Shown here: positions 27,839 to 37,527 of the stretch, one piece after another
How the letters are laid out: the number at the start of each line of letters is the position of its first letter
How positions within the stretch are numbered: position 1 is the stretch's first letter
From: Bacteroidales bacterium
GTDB taxonomy: Bacteria; Bacteroidota; Bacteroidia; Bacteroidales; Muribaculaceae
Length of the DNA: 64,000 nucleotides
Assembly: GCA_015061005.1 (NCBI GenBank)
Contig: SUXJ01000005.1
Coordinates: 1 to 64,000 of the forward strand
Reading direction: 5' to 3'
The notes under the pieces: generated by a model
What the model saw: only the letters and a program-made list of their open reading frames with translations
Databases searched by the model: none
Told to the model about the DNA's origin: nothing
Made by a program: the position numbers and the translations under genes

Positions 27839-28611
27839 TTTCGAGGGAATGCATCAATGAAACTATCGGGAGTTGCATTATAAATTTTCACGTCTATTTT
27901 CTCAGCCCAACGTTGGATTTGGTGATAACTGCGAAACGCCACAAACCAATGTTGCAGAAGCTCATGGAGTTTCATATTCATTTGAGTCACACGAATGCGC
28001 TGCAGCTCGCGCGAGTCTTCCTCATAGAAATGAGGCTGCACGCTCACCACTTCGTTCTGATCGGTCACACTGAGGGTCTTCGGCCACGAATGGTCAGCTC
28101 CGGTGAGATATATTTCCTTGAACCCCAACCAAATAGCAATCATAATGGACGGAATCAGCACGTTGCGCGGACGTGGCATTCCTCGGCGTGCATTGTAAAC
28201 CCGAAGCTCTAACCGCCGCGAGCCTTCCACAGCAATCATCGGAAAATATTCTATCCGAATTTGAGGATTGGCAAGGTTCACTTTGGAGCCGAAGGGCAAG
28301 AAAAGCGTCATCGGCCAATCAATGCCGTTAATCGAGTCGATGAGTTTTCTTACGTTAGGGTCGGCTGCATTGTTGAAGAAATGCGGATCTGCCAATACAT
28401 AATATTCAGGCTTGAGGTCGAAAAACACAGGAGTGTTTGCCGCAAAGTTAACTGCCAGCAGCGGATTTTCGTCCAAAGCATCGCGATGTGATGCCAACGT
28501 TGAGTTCAGACTCGGTCCGTTACCCAAGATAATCAAGGGCTTCAATTGATTAACGGACGAGAACGTTGCCTTCCGGGGGTGCAATATGAGTTTTACCAAA
28601 GATTTCAGCAT
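27826..28611 (-). CDS. DUF115/MptE-like protein
   Basis: The 261-aa protein has a nucleotide-binding-like LIILGNGPSL motif (GNGPSL 30-35) and a later IYLTGADHSW motif. Both are typical of the '6-hydroxymethylpterin diphosphokinase MptE-like' / MAF_flag10 (DUF115) family. Archaeal members make a pterin diphosphate, while many bacterial members sit with glycan or flagellin-modification genes, so the substrate is uncertain. It overlaps the PPTase gene by 7 bp and the TPR gene by 13 bp. Confidence 0.75.
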   Translation of the reverse strand: MLKSLVKLILHPRKATFSSVNQLKPLIILGNGPSLNSTLASHRDALDENPLLAVNFAANTPVFFDLKPEYYVLADPHFFNNAADPNVRKLIDSINGIDWPMTLFLPFGSKVNLANPQIRIEYFPMIAVEGSRRLELRVYNARRGMPRPRNVLIPSIMIAIWLGFKEIYLTGADHSWPKTLSVTDQNEVVSVQPHFYEEDSRELQRIRVTQMNMKLHELLQHWFVAFRSYHQIQRWAEKIDVKIYNATPDSFIDAFPRKCLK

Positions 28612-29066
28612 GGGATGGCCGTTGTTAGCGTATAGTCAGCTGTTTCAATTGTTTGCAGGGAAAAGCGTCGTCCATCGGGAATTGTTGCGATGCCGGGTTC
28701 AGTCAAATCAATTCGACCGAAACCGAGACCGGGGACTCCGGCAGCTTTAAACACGGCTTCTTTGCAGGTCCATGCAGCTAAAAGGCGGTCGCTCCACAGA
28801 GGCAATTCTTTTTCACTAAGGAATTTTGAGATTACGCGGCGCAACTGCTCCACTCGCGGCTCCTCAATGTCGATTCCGATTCGCACGGAGTGATGGACCG
28901 CCAGAGCCACAAAATGCGCTGAATGGGAAATCGACACGTTCAAAGGCGACCCGACCAGGATTGGCGAGCCATCGGCCTCATGAAGCACTCTGACGTTTTC
29001 GCCGAGGTTTTCGCGCACCAGACGTGCCACGTCGTTTCTGTTTCCGGGTGAAATAAATACGTTCAT
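28605..29066 (-). CDS. 4'-phosphopantetheinyl transferase superfamily protein
   Basis: The 153-aa protein attaches phosphopantetheine from CoA to a carrier-protein serine. It keeps the Sfp/AcpS-superfamily hallmarks GIDIE (64-68) and WTCKEAVFKA (99-108). The frame is open 64 codons further, but that part overlaps gldD and looks non-coding. The ATG at 29066 forms an ATGA overlap with the gldD stop. It is short for an Sfp-type enzyme. The acyl carrier protein at 41814 is a candidate partner. Confidence 0.88.
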   Translation of the reverse strand: MNVFISPGNRNDVARLVRENLGENVRVLHEADGSPILVGSPLNVSISHSAHFVALAVHHSVRIGIDIEEPRVEQLRRVISKFLSEKELPLWSDRLLAAWTCKEAVFKAAGVPGLGFGRIDLTEPGIATIPDGRRFSLQTIETADYTLTTAIPC

Positions 29067-29605
29067 AGCTGTTTGAGCATGTGGGTTATATCTTGAGCCA
29101 CTGCATTGACATACGGCGCAATAGAATCGGGTGATGCTCCTGCCGGATAATTGCCGACAGCCACGCCCGACAAGACAAAAGAGGCGGAGTCCGTGGCGAG
29201 AAATTGCACCGGCGTGCGCATTGCCGCTGGCGCCACGATGATTGTTACGCCGTCCCACTGAGTCATCTCTCCATATTGTCCCTCAAGATTAAGCGCCATG
29301 CGCTCGCGGCGATTATCAAGCACGGAGGAGAGCGATTCGGGCGTTATCGGGGTCAGGGTACAATTTACCGTAATGTCATAGGCGGGGTAGCTTATATCGA
29401 ACCATCCGGGTTTTGTTGAGACCACTTCAGCCGACTTATTGACACTGATTTCCATAGCAGAACCCGATATGGGACAGGTTTTATAGTCGGCGGCATAGAG
29501 CGTTGGGCGAGGATAGGCTTTGGGGCGAGGAATTGCCGGCTGACGATCAGCGGCAGTACAAGCCATCAAGCACCACAGGCTCAATATGATGAGGAGTTTA
29601 CTCAT
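29063..29605 (-). CDS. gldD: GldD-like lipoprotein
   Basis: The 180-aa lipoprotein (lipobox LMAC, Cys16) has the early IPRPKAYPRP motif seen in gliding-motility lipoprotein GldD. The following order, an ATGA overlap with gldE upstream and a PPTase downstream, matches the conserved gldE-gldD arrangement in Bacteroidetes. In non-gliding gut species these proteins persist and are thought to serve the envelope or type IX secretion. The call leans on both motif and context. Confidence 0.75.
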   Translation of the reverse strand: MSKLLIILSLWCLMACTAADRQPAIPRPKAYPRPTLYAADYKTCPISGSAMEISVNKSAEVVSTKPGWFDISYPAYDITVNCTLTPITPESLSSVLDNRRERMALNLEGQYGEMTQWDGVTIIVAPAAMRTPVQFLATDSASFVLSGVAVGNYPAGASPDSIAPYVNAVAQDITHMLKQL

Positions 29606-30885
29606 GATTGCAACTCCGGCATCACTTTTACTCTAATGCTTACGATTCGGTGATTGGCAATTTCAAGAATCAAGAAGCGACAACGTCCATAGACAAGGCT
29701 CTCTTTCTCGCGAGGGAAGTCACCTTTGATAGCCAAGAGCATTCCGGCAAGGGTTTCGCAATCTTCCATAACCGGACCATAGAGTTCTTCGGCTTCGTCT
29801 TCTTGTTCGGTTACTCTGAAAAAGTCGTTCAGCAGCGTTTTGCCTTCAAAGATAAAGGTATCGTCGGGCAGACGTTTATAAGTCTTTTCCACTTCGTCGT
29901 ATTCATCGTCAATGTCGCCAACGATTTCCTCAAGCACATCTTCGAGAGTAACAATGCCTTGCGTTCCGCCAAATTCATCGATAACAATGGCCATGTGGAC
30001 CTTCTTGCGTCGGAAGTCCTCCAAGAGGTCATCAATCATGCGAGATTCAGGCACAAAATAGGCTTGACGCAACAGGCTTTGCCAGCGAAACGATTCGGGA
30101 CGCGATTCAACGTAGGGCAATAAATCGCGAGAGTAGAGTATGCCCTTAATATCGTCTTGAGTCGTTTCATATACGGGGATTCGAGCGTAACCGCTTTCGT
30201 TTACCACTTGCATCACCTGCTCAAACGATGAGTCTATGCTTATGGCAGTCAAATCAACGCGCGGAGTCATAACCTCAGAGGCGGTAGTATCGCCAAAACG
30301 CAAAATTTCTTGAAGCATGCGCGAGTCATCACGTTTTTCAACGTCGGTGAGTTCCAAGGCTTGACTGAGTTCATCGGTTGATATGTTTTGAGGTTTTTTC
30401 TCTACTACGCGGTGCACAATCGATGAGCTTCGCATCAACAGAGAAGAAACCGGGCGGAACATCGAAATCATAACGCGTAAAGCCCCGTTTGCCATTCGTG
30501 CCCACTTGAGCGAATAGGTTTGAGCGTAGAGTTTGGGGATGATTTCGCCAAAAAGCAAGATTAAGAACGTGAGCAGAACCGTTTGCAGAATGAAGCTCCA
30601 AATCGGAGACATCCCTTTGAATACAGGACCGAGACCATAGTTTGTCAACATCACAATGGCGATGTTCACTGTGTTGTTTGCAATCAGAATGGTTGCCAGC
30701 AGACGCTCGGGGGTTCGCAAGAGGCTGCGCACCGCATCATTGGCCTCCGGCCCGTCAGCTTCATCTGCGTCATCAAGCATCTGACGAGTCAGCGAGAAAA
30801 AGGCAATTTCACTTCCGGAGACAAAACCGGAAATAATCAGAAGCAATGCCGCAACGGAAAGAGCTATGATTTGAGAAAGTTCCAT
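29602..30885 (-). CDS. gldE: GldE-like CBS-domain membrane protein (CorC/HlyC type)
   Basis: The 427-aa protein has an N-terminal DUF21/CNNM membrane domain (about 1-185). A CBS pair follows (about 200-330; MTPRVDLTAISIDSSFEQV and AIVIDEFGGTQGIVTLEDVL), then a C-terminal transporter-associated CorC_HlyC domain. The domain order and adjacency to gldD indicate GldE. Relatives act in Mg or Co transport, and the role in gliding or secretion is indirect. It begins 16 bp after an FKBP gene. Confidence 0.85.
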   Translation of the reverse strand: MELSQIIALSVAALLLIISGFVSGSEIAFFSLTRQMLDDADEADGPEANDAVRSLLRTPERLLATILIANNTVNIAIVMLTNYGLGPVFKGMSPIWSFILQTVLLTFLILLFGEIIPKLYAQTYSLKWARMANGALRVMISMFRPVSSLLMRSSSIVHRVVEKKPQNISTDELSQALELTDVEKRDDSRMLQEILRFGDTTASEVMTPRVDLTAISIDSSFEQVMQVVNESGYARIPVYETTQDDIKGILYSRDLLPYVESRPESFRWQSLLRQAYFVPESRMIDDLLEDFRRKKVHMAIVIDEFGGTQGIVTLEDVLEEIVGDIDDEYDEVEKTYKRLPDDTFIFEGKTLLNDFFRVTEQEDEAEELYGPVMEDCETLAGMLLAIKGDFPREKESLVYGRCRFLILEIANHRIVSIRVKVMPELQS

Positions 30886-30901
30886 GTCTCGTATGCCTTT
30901 A

Positions 30902-32059
30902 TTACACCGGTTTAACGCTGACGGTGACCAATAAACTTTCGCAAGGGCCGATTTCGCGACGCTTCATGCCGAGAGTGCCGTAAGCAAGTTCATAGGGAAC
31001 GAAGAACTCTGCGGTTTCTCCCATTTGCATGAGCGGGAGAATATTCATCAGCACCGGATCAAGCGGATTGCCAACAATGACTCTGACGTCGAGACGAGAA
31101 TAAACTTCAGCTCGGGAATCGATTCGGCGTGCAGTCACGTCAACGCGCACTTCGTCTTGCGGATTAAGCATTTTTCCATTTCCGGGAACCACTGTGCGCA
31201 TCATCAAGCCCTTTTCGCCAACGGCTGAAAATTCCGGATTACCGATGAGTTTTGCAGCTACCGCATCGCTGAGTATTCGGTTTTCTTTTGCTTCACGAGA
31301 GTCGTATATTTCCTGTTCCATTCTCTCTTGAAGCATTACAAGACTGCGTTCAGTCATCGGGTCCAATGTGGCTTTCAGCTCTGCCAATTCCGCATCGGTC
31401 AGCGGTTCCGAGTCAAATGTGCGTGTCATTGCATCGATGAATTGCTCACGGCTGCCACCGCCAACTCGGGCTGATTGGTCGCGATAGTAGTTATAGACAA
31501 TGATGCCCATTGTTATTCCCGACAAATAGCTGCGGCGCGAAGAGTCGGTCAGACAAATCGTGCGGATTTGCTCCATAGCGACTATGGGGTCAACCGTTCC
31601 CGGCTGATGATTGTTGAGTTCATTGCGCCCGATGACGCCATATTGCGCTCCGAGTGCTCCACTCAGAGAATCGGCAGCCTCGGAATGAGGTTCAGCTATA
31701 GAATCGCCGGTGAATACTTTTTCAAAACCGGCAAGGAAATCATCGATGTCGAGTTCATTTTCCTCCGAATCTTGATAAAAGTAGTAAAATAGGTTCATGC
31801 CCATGTCGATACCCAAGAAACGGGAAAAATCTGCCGTGTCAGTGGCCATGACATATAGCAAACCCTCGCGCACTTCGTCCTTGTTGAGTTGGGGCGATTG
31901 AGTAAACTCCTTGTTGGCGAGCGCACCGAGATATTGACCCAAGCCGATGTTTATGCTGTCGGTAAAGGTTGTTGCCTTATCGAGGGTGGAGGGTGCGGAC
32001 TTTCCGCAAGAGGCAAGTACTGCCACCGAAATGGCTACAATGAGGAGAAGTTTTTTCAT
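30902..32059 (-). CDS. FKBP-type peptidyl-prolyl isomerase lipoprotein
   Basis: The 385-aa protein has a lipobox (AVLASC, Cys18) and a long helical N-terminal region of FKBP_N type (GLLYVMATDTADFSRFLG...). The C-terminal FKBP domain (about 280-385) contains FVPYELAYGTLGMKRREIGP. It probably folds envelope proteins. It is the third of three consecutive FKBP genes, each overlapping the next by ATGA, and is more divergent than the first. The FKBP active-site segment is partly degenerate (SRLDVRVIVG where VFDSS is expected), so catalytic activity is uncertain. Confidence 0.82.
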   Translation of the reverse strand: MKKLLLIVAISVAVLASCGKSAPSTLDKATTFTDSINIGLGQYLGALANKEFTQSPQLNKDEVREGLLYVMATDTADFSRFLGIDMGMNLFYYFYQDSEENELDIDDFLAGFEKVFTGDSIAEPHSEAADSLSGALGAQYGVIGRNELNNHQPGTVDPIVAMEQIRTICLTDSSRRSYLSGITMGIIVYNYYRDQSARVGGGSREQFIDAMTRTFDSEPLTDAELAELKATLDPMTERSLVMLQERMEQEIYDSREAKENRILSDAVAAKLIGNPEFSAVGEKGLMMRTVVPGNGKMLNPQDEVRVDVTARRIDSRAEVYSRLDVRVIVGNPLDPVLMNILPLMQMGETAEFFVPYELAYGTLGMKRREIGPCESLLVTVSVKPV

Positions 32060-32742
32060 TTTTGCTCGATTTCTTCTATCGTGATTGTGAAATCCAAGGC
32101 CGAATTGCCCGGAATGAGGTCCATGATGGCTTCAGAACCATAGGCTTCAGCCGGCGGAATGAACACTCGGTAAGTACCGCCAACGCGCATGTGCTGTAAC
32201 GCGCGCGACAGTCCGCTAATCACTCCGTCAACGGGCAGCAGAAACGCTTCTTCGGTTTGGTCAAAGACTTGACCGGAGCTGAGTTGTCCGGTATACATTA
32301 CCTTCACCCGACTTGTCGGTCCGGGCTGTTCGCCGGAGCCTTCCACAAGTCGCTGAAGCACCACTCCGCCGTCTAATTCTTCAGTGCGAGGCAGTTCCAA
32401 TTGCGATTTTACCCACGCATTTTCTTCGGCAGCATCCATGGGCGGAACCGCCGGCGGACGCTGAGGGGTCATCGCTCCGATGAGCAGAGCTTCGGCACTC
32501 TCAGGCGTAAACTCAACCAATGCGGAATCTACATCATGCGCTCCAGTCAAGACTTTCGCCAACAGTTCGGCGAAGCGTTCGCGATTCAGTTGCAATCCGG
32601 ATTGCTCCATTTCGGTCAGAGTCCGATTCAACGTAGTGCCAAACAGCACTGCGGCAGCAGCATCATAATCCGGTTCGGAGGGAGTTTGCGCCAATGCGCC
32701 AACGCTCACCAGCGCAGCAAGCAATGCGGATTTCAGTCTCAC
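32056..32742 (-). CDS. exported FKBP-type peptidyl-prolyl isomerase
   Basis: The 228-aa protein has a signal peptide (MRLKSALLAALVSVGALAQ), an FKBP_N helical segment and a C-terminal FKBP domain. That domain has VKVMYTGQLSSGQVFDQTEE and IPPAEAYGSEA, ending in DFTITIEEIEQK. It is predicted to catalyse cis-trans isomerisation of X-Pro bonds in the periplasm. ATGA overlaps join it to the FKBP genes on both sides. Confidence 0.88.
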   Translation of the reverse strand: MRLKSALLAALVSVGALAQTPSEPDYDAAAAVLFGTTLNRTLTEMEQSGLQLNRERFAELLAKVLTGAHDVDSALVEFTPESAEALLIGAMTPQRPPAVPPMDAAEENAWVKSQLELPRTEELDGGVVLQRLVEGSGEQPGPTSRVKVMYTGQLSSGQVFDQTEEAFLLPVDGVISGLSRALQHMRVGGTYRVFIPPAEAYGSEAIMDLIPGNSALDFTITIEEIEQK

Positions 32743-33353
32743 TTTTTGCCGATTACTTCGAGGAGTTCAACGTCGAATATCAGAGTAGCGTTCGGGCCGA
32801 TTACGCCGCCTGCGCCTTGAGGTCCGTAAGCAAGATTTGAAGGAATGTGCAAACGCCACTTTGAGCCTGCATTCATGAGCTGTAAGGCTTCAACCCATCC
32901 GGCAATAACTTGAGTAACGCCAAAAGTGGCAGGTTCGCCGCGCTCAACCGAGCTGTCGAATACCGTGCCGTCAATCAATCGACCGGTATAGTGAACTTTT
33001 ACTTGGTCCTGAGCCGAGGGCTTCGGGCCGTTGCCTTCAGTGAGCACTTCATATTGCAGACCGGATTCGGTGGTAACCACTTCCGGACGCTTGGCGTTAG
33101 CCTCAAGATGGCTTTTGCCGGCTTCTTCGTTTACCTTTGCTGCGGCTGCAGCTTGAGCCTGAAGCTCCTGTTCCATAGCGGTGAAATATTCGCGAATCAC
33201 GTTTTTTGCTTCATCGTAGGTCATTTTCATGTCTTTACCGTTGAAGGCGGCATCCAAGCCTTCGGCAAAGTCGGCAACGTTGATTTCTTTGATACCCGAT
33301 GAGCGGAAGTTATTTGCCATGCTCATTCCGAGAGCGTATGAGATTTTGTCCAT
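32739..33353 (-). CDS. cytoplasmic FKBP-type peptidyl-prolyl isomerase (FklB/Mip-like)
   Basis: The 204-aa protein starts MDKISYALGMSMANNF without a signal peptide. The FKBP_N dimerisation region is followed by an intact FKBP domain: VKVHYTGRLIDGTVFDSS, IPSNLAYGPQGAGG and a final FDVELLEVIGKK. It is predicted to be the most canonical of the three enzymes. It lies 27 bp downstream of pfkA, so it may share its transcript. Confidence 0.9.
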   Translation of the reverse strand: MDKISYALGMSMANNFRSSGIKEINVADFAEGLDAAFNGKDMKMTYDEAKNVIREYFTAMEQELQAQAAAAAKVNEEAGKSHLEANAKRPEVVTTESGLQYEVLTEGNGPKPSAQDQVKVHYTGRLIDGTVFDSSVERGEPATFGVTQVIAGWVEALQLMNAGSKWRLHIPSNLAYGPQGAGGVIGPNATLIFDVELLEVIGKK

Positions 33354-33380
33354 ATTTTATATAGTTACTTTTTTATATTC

Positions 33381-34361
33381 TTAGATACTGAGAATGCGCA
33401 GCGTTTCGAGCAGAGTGCGATCTATGGGTTTGTCGTTTTTGATTGCTTTGGAGAACGGCACATAGACGATTTGGTCATTCTTGATACCAATCATGACGTT
33501 GCGTTGGTCCTCCATGAGGGCATCTATTGCCGCCGCGCCCATGCGAGAGGCAAGGATACGGTCGGCAGCAGTGGGCGAGCCGCCTCGTTGGAGATGGCCC
33601 AAGATTGAAACGCGCACATCGTACTCGGGGAACTCACGACGCATGCGCTCTGCAAGACCCATTGCGCCGCCGGTTACAGGGCTTTCAGCCACGAGGACAA
33701 TGCTTGAGTTTTTGCTCTTGCGGAAACCGTTTTGAATCAACTGACCGAGCTGGTCAACCTCGGTGGAGATTTCCGGTATGATGGCAGCCTCGGAGCCGGT
33801 GGCTATTGCGCCATTGAGAGCAAGGAAGCCCGCATCACGCCCCATTACTTCGATAAAGAAGAGGCGTTCGTGGCTCGTTGCCGTGTCGCGAATCTTATCG
33901 ACGCATTCCATGATGGTGTTGAGCGCCGTGTCATATCCGATAGTTCTGTCAGTGCCGAACAGGTCGTTGTCGATAGTTCCGGGCAGGCCGATGCAGGGAA
34001 TGTTGAATTCATTGGCGAATATGCGCGCGCCGGTGAGCGAGCCGTCGCCGCCAATCACCACCAAGGCATCAATGCCGTGACTTTTCAGGTTGGCGTAGGC
34101 TTGTTGGCGTCCTTCGGGAGTTTGAAACTCTTTGCATCGCGCGGTTTTCAGGATTGTGCCGCCGGCTTGAATGATGTTGCTGACGTTTTGAGTCTTGAAA
34201 TCGACGATTTCGTTTGTCAACAGTCCTTTGTAGCCTCGATAGATGCCTTTTACCGAAAATCCGTTATATATAGCCGCACGGGTGACCGCACGGATTGCGG
34301 CATTCATGCCGGGAGCATCGCCGCCCGACGTCAGAATGCCTATGCACTTAATTTCTGCCAT
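33381..34361 (-). CDS. pfkA: ATP-dependent 6-phosphofructokinase
   Basis: The 326-aa glycolytic enzyme phosphorylates fructose-6-phosphate. It opens with [24 protein letters not shown] (104-108) has Gly at the position that is Asp in PPi-dependent enzymes. GLPGTIDND (125-133) has Gly where PPi enzymes have Lys, so ATP is the likely phosphoryl donor. The catalytic Asp is 131. The C-terminal [15 protein letters not shown] block is present. pckA, a gluconeogenic enzyme, lies immediately upstream behind a terminator. Confidence 0.95.
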   Translation of the reverse strand: MAEIKCIGILTSGGDAPGMNAAIRAVTRAAIYNGFSVKGIYRGYKGLLTNEIVDFKTQNVSNIIQAGGTILKTARCKEFQTPEGRQQAYANLKSHGIDALVVIGGDGSLTGARIFANEFNIPCIGLPGTIDNDLFGTDRTIGYDTALNTIMECVDKIRDTATSHERLFFIEVMGRDAGFLALNGAIATGSEAAIIPEISTEVDQLGQLIQNGFRKSKNSSIVLVAESPVTGGAMGLAERMRREFPEYDVRVSILGHLQRGGSPTAADRILASRMGAAAIDALMEDQRNVMIGIKNDQIVYVPFSKAIKNDKPIDRTLLETLRILSI

Positions 34362-34456
34362 ATTAAATAGTTCAAAGTTATTACGATTGCAAAGATACGC
34401 AATTTTTCCAACGTGCGAAAATCACCAATCCCCCTAAGAAGCAGCTTCGACATCAA

Positions 34457-34489
34457 AAAAGAGGCTGCGCTTTCGGGCGCAGCCTCTTC
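34457..34489 (-). terminator. pckA terminator
   Basis: Minus-strand stem GAGGCTGCGC / GCGCAGCCTC with loop CCGAAA, followed by TTTTTT, 23-55 bp after the pckA stop. Confidence 0.85.
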
Positions 34490-34511
34490 ATTAACATTTA
34501 TTATGACTCGA

Positions 34512-36113
34512 TTAGAGGGCGGGACCTGCAACCACGAGGGCTTTGCCGGCGGGGTTGGTTTCAAACTTCTTGAAGTTGTTGATGAACTTTTCGGCGAGCA
34601 TATTAGCCTTGTTCTGCCATTCTTCAGCGTTTGCGTAAGTGTCGCGAGGATCGAGAATAGCGGGATCTACGCCGGGAAGTTCAGTGGGCACGGTGAAGCC
34701 GAATGTGGGAATCTGCTTGGTGGGAGCAGTGAGGATAGCGCCGTCGAGGATAGCATCGATGATGCCGCGAGTGTCGCGGATAGAGATGCGCTTGCCGGTG
34801 CCGTTCCAGCCGGTGTTAACGAGGTATGCCTTAGCACCGCTCTTTTCCATCTTCTTCACGAGTTCTTCAGCATACTTGGTGGGGTGCAAGCTCAAGAAAG
34901 CTGCGCCGAAGCATGCGCTGAAAGTGGGAGTGGGTTCGGTGATGCCGCGTTCGGTGCCGGCGAGCTTTGAAGTGTAACCGCTCAGGAAGTAGTACTTGGT
35001 CTGTTCGGGAGTGAGGATGCTTACGGGGGGCAATACGCCGTAAGCGTCAGCGCTCAGGAAGATTACGTTCTTAGCTTCGGGACCTGCAGAGGGAGTCACG
35101 ATGTTGGTGATGTGATCGATGGGGTAGCTAACGCGAGTGTTTTCAGTTACGCTCTTGTCAGCGAAGTCGATCTTGCCGTCTTCAGCCACTGTAACGTTCT
35201 CAAGGAGAGCGTTGCGCTTGATAGCAGCATAGATATCGGGTTCAGATTCCTTGTCGAGGTTGATAACCTTAGCGTAGCAACCGCCTTCGAAGTTGAACAC
35301 TCCGTTGTCGTCCCAGCCGTGTTCGTCGTCGCCGATGAGCAGACGCTTGGGGTCGGTTGAGAGAGTGGTTTTACCGGTGCCGCTGAGGCCGAAGAACACT
35401 GCAGTGTTTTCGCCGTTCTTGTCGGTGTTGGCTGAGCAGTGCATGGAAGCCATGCCCTTGAGGGGAAGGTAGTAGTTCATGATAGAGAACATACCCTTCT
35501 TCATTTCACCGCCGTACCAAGTGTTGATGATAACCTGCATGCGTTCGGTGAGGTTGAAAGCTACGCAAGTTTCAGAGTTGATGCCGAGTTCTTTCCAGTT
35601 TTCAACTTTAGCCTTGGAAGCGTTGAGCACAACGAAGTCGGGAGTGAAGTTTTCGAGTTCTTCAGCAGTGGGGCGGATGAACATGTTCTTCACGAAGTGA
35701 GCCTGCCAAGCAACTTCAACGATGAAGCGAACGGCAAGACGGGTATCGGCGTTAGTGCCGCAGAATGCGTCAACAACGTAGAGGGGCTTGTTTGAAAGTT
35801 CGTTGTCGGCAATTTTCTTCAGTTCGGTCCAAGCCTCGGGAGTGATGGGCTTGTTGTCGTTTTTGTACTCGTCGGAAGTCCACCAGATAGTGTCGCGGCT
35901 GGTGTCGTCCATAACGAAGAATTTGTCTTTGGGAGAACGGCCGGTGTAGATGCCGGTCATAACGTTAACTGCACCGAGTTCGGTTTCTTGGCCTTTTTCA
36001 TAGCCGGTGAGCTCGGGGTTGGTTTCTGCAACGAAGAGTTCTTCCCAAGTGGGGTTGTGGTAGATCACGGGAGTGCCGGTGATACCATACTGAGTCAGAT
36101 CGAGCTTGCTCAT
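34512..36113 (-). CDS. pckA: phosphoenolpyruvate carboxykinase (ATP)
   Basis: The 533-aa enzyme interconverts oxaloacetate and phosphoenolpyruvate using ATP/ADP. In gut Bacteroidales it also serves CO2 fixation on the way to succinate. The kinase-1a P-loop [11 protein letters not shown] and the metal-binding [10 protein letters not shown] are clear. [16 protein letters not shown]-like and [15 protein letters not shown] blocks are also present. It has its own promoter, whose -33 region carries the element shared with the C13 protease gene, and its own terminator. Confidence 0.97.
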   Translation of the reverse strand: MSKLDLTQYGITGTPVIYHNPTWEELFVAETNPELTGYEKGQETELGAVNVMTGIYTGRSPKDKFFVMDDTSRDTIWWTSDEYKNDNKPITPEAWTELKKIADNELSNKPLYVVDAFCGTNADTRLAVRFIVEVAWQAHFVKNMFIRPTAEELENFTPDFVVLNASKAKVENWKELGINSETCVAFNLTERMQVIINTWYGGEMKKGMFSIMNYYLPLKGMASMHCSANTDKNGENTAVFFGLSGTGKTTLSTDPKRLLIGDDEHGWDDNGVFNFEGGCYAKVINLDKESEPDIYAAIKRNALLENVTVAEDGKIDFADKSVTENTRVSYPIDHITNIVTPSAGPEAKNVIFLSADAYGVLPPVSILTPEQTKYYFLSGYTSKLAGTERGITEPTPTFSACFGAAFLSLHPTKYAEELVKKMEKSGAKAYLVNTGWNGTGKRISIRDTRGIIDAILDGAILTAPTKQIPTFGFTVPTELPGVDPAILDPRDTYANAEEWQNKANMLAEKFINNFKKFETNPAGKALVVAGPAL

Positions 36114-36174
36114 AATTGTTTGTAAATTATAGTGGTTTTTAAATATTTAGTAACTTGACCTTGTTTATCAAGTG

Positions 36175-36229
36175 CAAAGATACAACAAATTTCTGCAACA
36201 ACCAAAAGAATTAAGTACAATTAAGGAAA
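36175..36229 (-). promoter_or_regulatory. pckA promoter with shared upstream element
   Basis: Minus-strand -33 TTTG (36203-36206), 20-bp spacer, -7 TATCTTTG (36175-36182). A 28-base element (36202-36229) overlapping and preceding the -33 box contains CCTTAATTGTACTTAA. It recurs with one mismatch at the protease promoter (40313-40340). The CTTAA/TTAA(G) inverted halves suggest a regulator site. Confidence 0.65.
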
Positions 36230-36277
36230 TTTTTCCGTAAAAGAAGTTTTTAGGACATTTTTACCACTGCAAAAGCG

Positions 36278-36312
36278 AAAAAATGGCAGTCACCGTCGGG
36301 GTGCTGCCATTC
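36278..36312 (-). terminator. terminator after the BspA-type LRR gene
   Basis: Minus-strand AATGGCAG / CTGCCATT stem followed by six T, 23 bp after the stop. Confidence 0.8.
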
Positions 36313-36334
36313 TTTTTGCGAAAAGTTTGTGGGG

Positions 36335-37459
36335 TCAGAATATTTTAAAGACGCTTCGTCCGGATTTTACGATATAGATACTTTTGGGAGCCGGGATGCG
36401 AACCTCCTTGCCGGTAGCGATGCCTTGGCTCACCAATCGCCCGTCAATTGAGTATATGGAATATTCAAACGTGTCGTCAGCGGACATAATCGTGATTGCG
36501 CCATCAGCCCAATATGCTTTAACTCCTGAAGAAGGTGTGACGGCCTCGATCCCTGCCGACGGGGCTTCATCTGTTTCTATGAAGGTGGTGAAGTAATCCC
36601 AACCCGGAGCATTTCTATACGCCTCGGCAGAACCCACCGGAACATATATCGGAGTATCTTCGGGAGTAAGACCGCCAAAGGCATATTCGTCACAGGTGGG
36701 AGGAGTAACAGCTTCAGAGTATATCCACTTGATGTATTTCCAATTACTGCAACTGTCACTCTCTAATATTTTCACAGAACTCGGGAATGTCATAAACCTT
36801 ATGTCGCAACCAAGAAACGCCGCCAATCCAATCGTTTCAACTCCTTCCGGAAGAATAATGCGTTGCAATTTATTAAAACCGCCATTAACTGCATAGCACA
36901 CAAATGCGCACGCAGGGATGGCATTATTCTCAAGCACTACGTTGTGTAAACAGATTTGGCTTAACTGCTCATAATTCACGCAGTCGTTCAAGAAATAAAA
37001 ATCCGTTTCATTGAGTTTTCCACTCAAGATTGTAATTTGATGGATTTTCTCGAAATTTGATGTTTCTAAAGATGACAGTTGGCCGGCGACTACATCCTCA
37101 TAAAACGCACATCCGGAGAGTAATTCCATGTCCTCATCCGGTGGGAAACTCGGCTCAGGTTTAATGACCTCAGGAGTCATATCTATAGTGAGATCGCCCG
37201 TATTGGGGAACTTGAATATTGTGCACTCATGCGCCCAATTGGCAAGGGGTTTTTCATCCACGAATATTTCCCATTGCGCGGGGCGCTGAGTCAGTAACCA
37301 ATATTCCTCACTCCCGGAAATATTATCTTCATAATAACTTTGTACTATAGACAACGCTTGCTCCAATGTGATGCTCTTCTCTTCTTCAGCGTTTATGGTC
37401 ATCGGAGATAACAGAGTGGATGCTATTAATAGCGATAATAAATAATATCTTACAAGCAT
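36335..37459 (-). CDS. secreted BspA-type leucine-rich-repeat protein
   Basis: The 374-aa protein has a signal peptide to about residue 24. A module at 27-95 (SITLEQALSIVQSYYE, then QWEIFVDEKPLANW) is shared with the neighbouring C13 protease. A BspA/LRR_5-type region follows (LQRIILPEGVETIGLAAFLG), closing with YVPVGSAEAYRNAPGW. The C-terminal ~70 residues (YSIYSIDGRLVSQGIATG... ending SVFKIF) look like a type IX sorting domain. It is probably surface-exposed; the partner is unknown. It has its own promoter just after the protease stop. Confidence 0.75.
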   Translation of the reverse strand: MLVRYYLLSLLIASTLLSPMTINAEEEKSITLEQALSIVQSYYEDNISGSEEYWLLTQRPAQWEIFVDEKPLANWAHECTIFKFPNTGDLTIDMTPEVIKPEPSFPPDEDMELLSGCAFYEDVVAGQLSSLETSNFEKIHQITILSGKLNETDFYFLNDCVNYEQLSQICLHNVVLENNAIPACAFVCYAVNGGFNKLQRIILPEGVETIGLAAFLGCDIRFMTFPSSVKILESDSCSNWKYIKWIYSEAVTPPTCDEYAFGGLTPEDTPIYVPVGSAEAYRNAPGWDYFTTFIETDEAPSAGIEAVTPSSGVKAYWADGAITIMSADDTFEYSIYSIDGRLVSQGIATGKEVRIPAPKSIYIVKSGRSVFKIF

Positions 37460-37492
37460 ATGAGTTAGTTAAATTTTATTGTTAAAATTGTC

Positions 37493-37523
37493 CAAAGTTA
37501 AATTTTTATACTTAAAGGCCAAA
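37493..37523 (-). promoter_or_regulatory. promoter of the BspA-type LRR gene
   Basis: Minus-strand -33 TTTG (37520-37523), 19 bp, -7 TAACTTTG (37493-37500), lying directly behind the stop of the protease gene. The 28-base element seen at the protease and pckA promoters is absent here. Confidence 0.7.
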
Positions 37524-37527
37524 AGTT

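Noticed and set aside
34512-34970. Plus-strand frames over the pckA and pfkA region
   Set aside because: Shadows of two enzymes with complete motif sets. No promoters on the plus strand.
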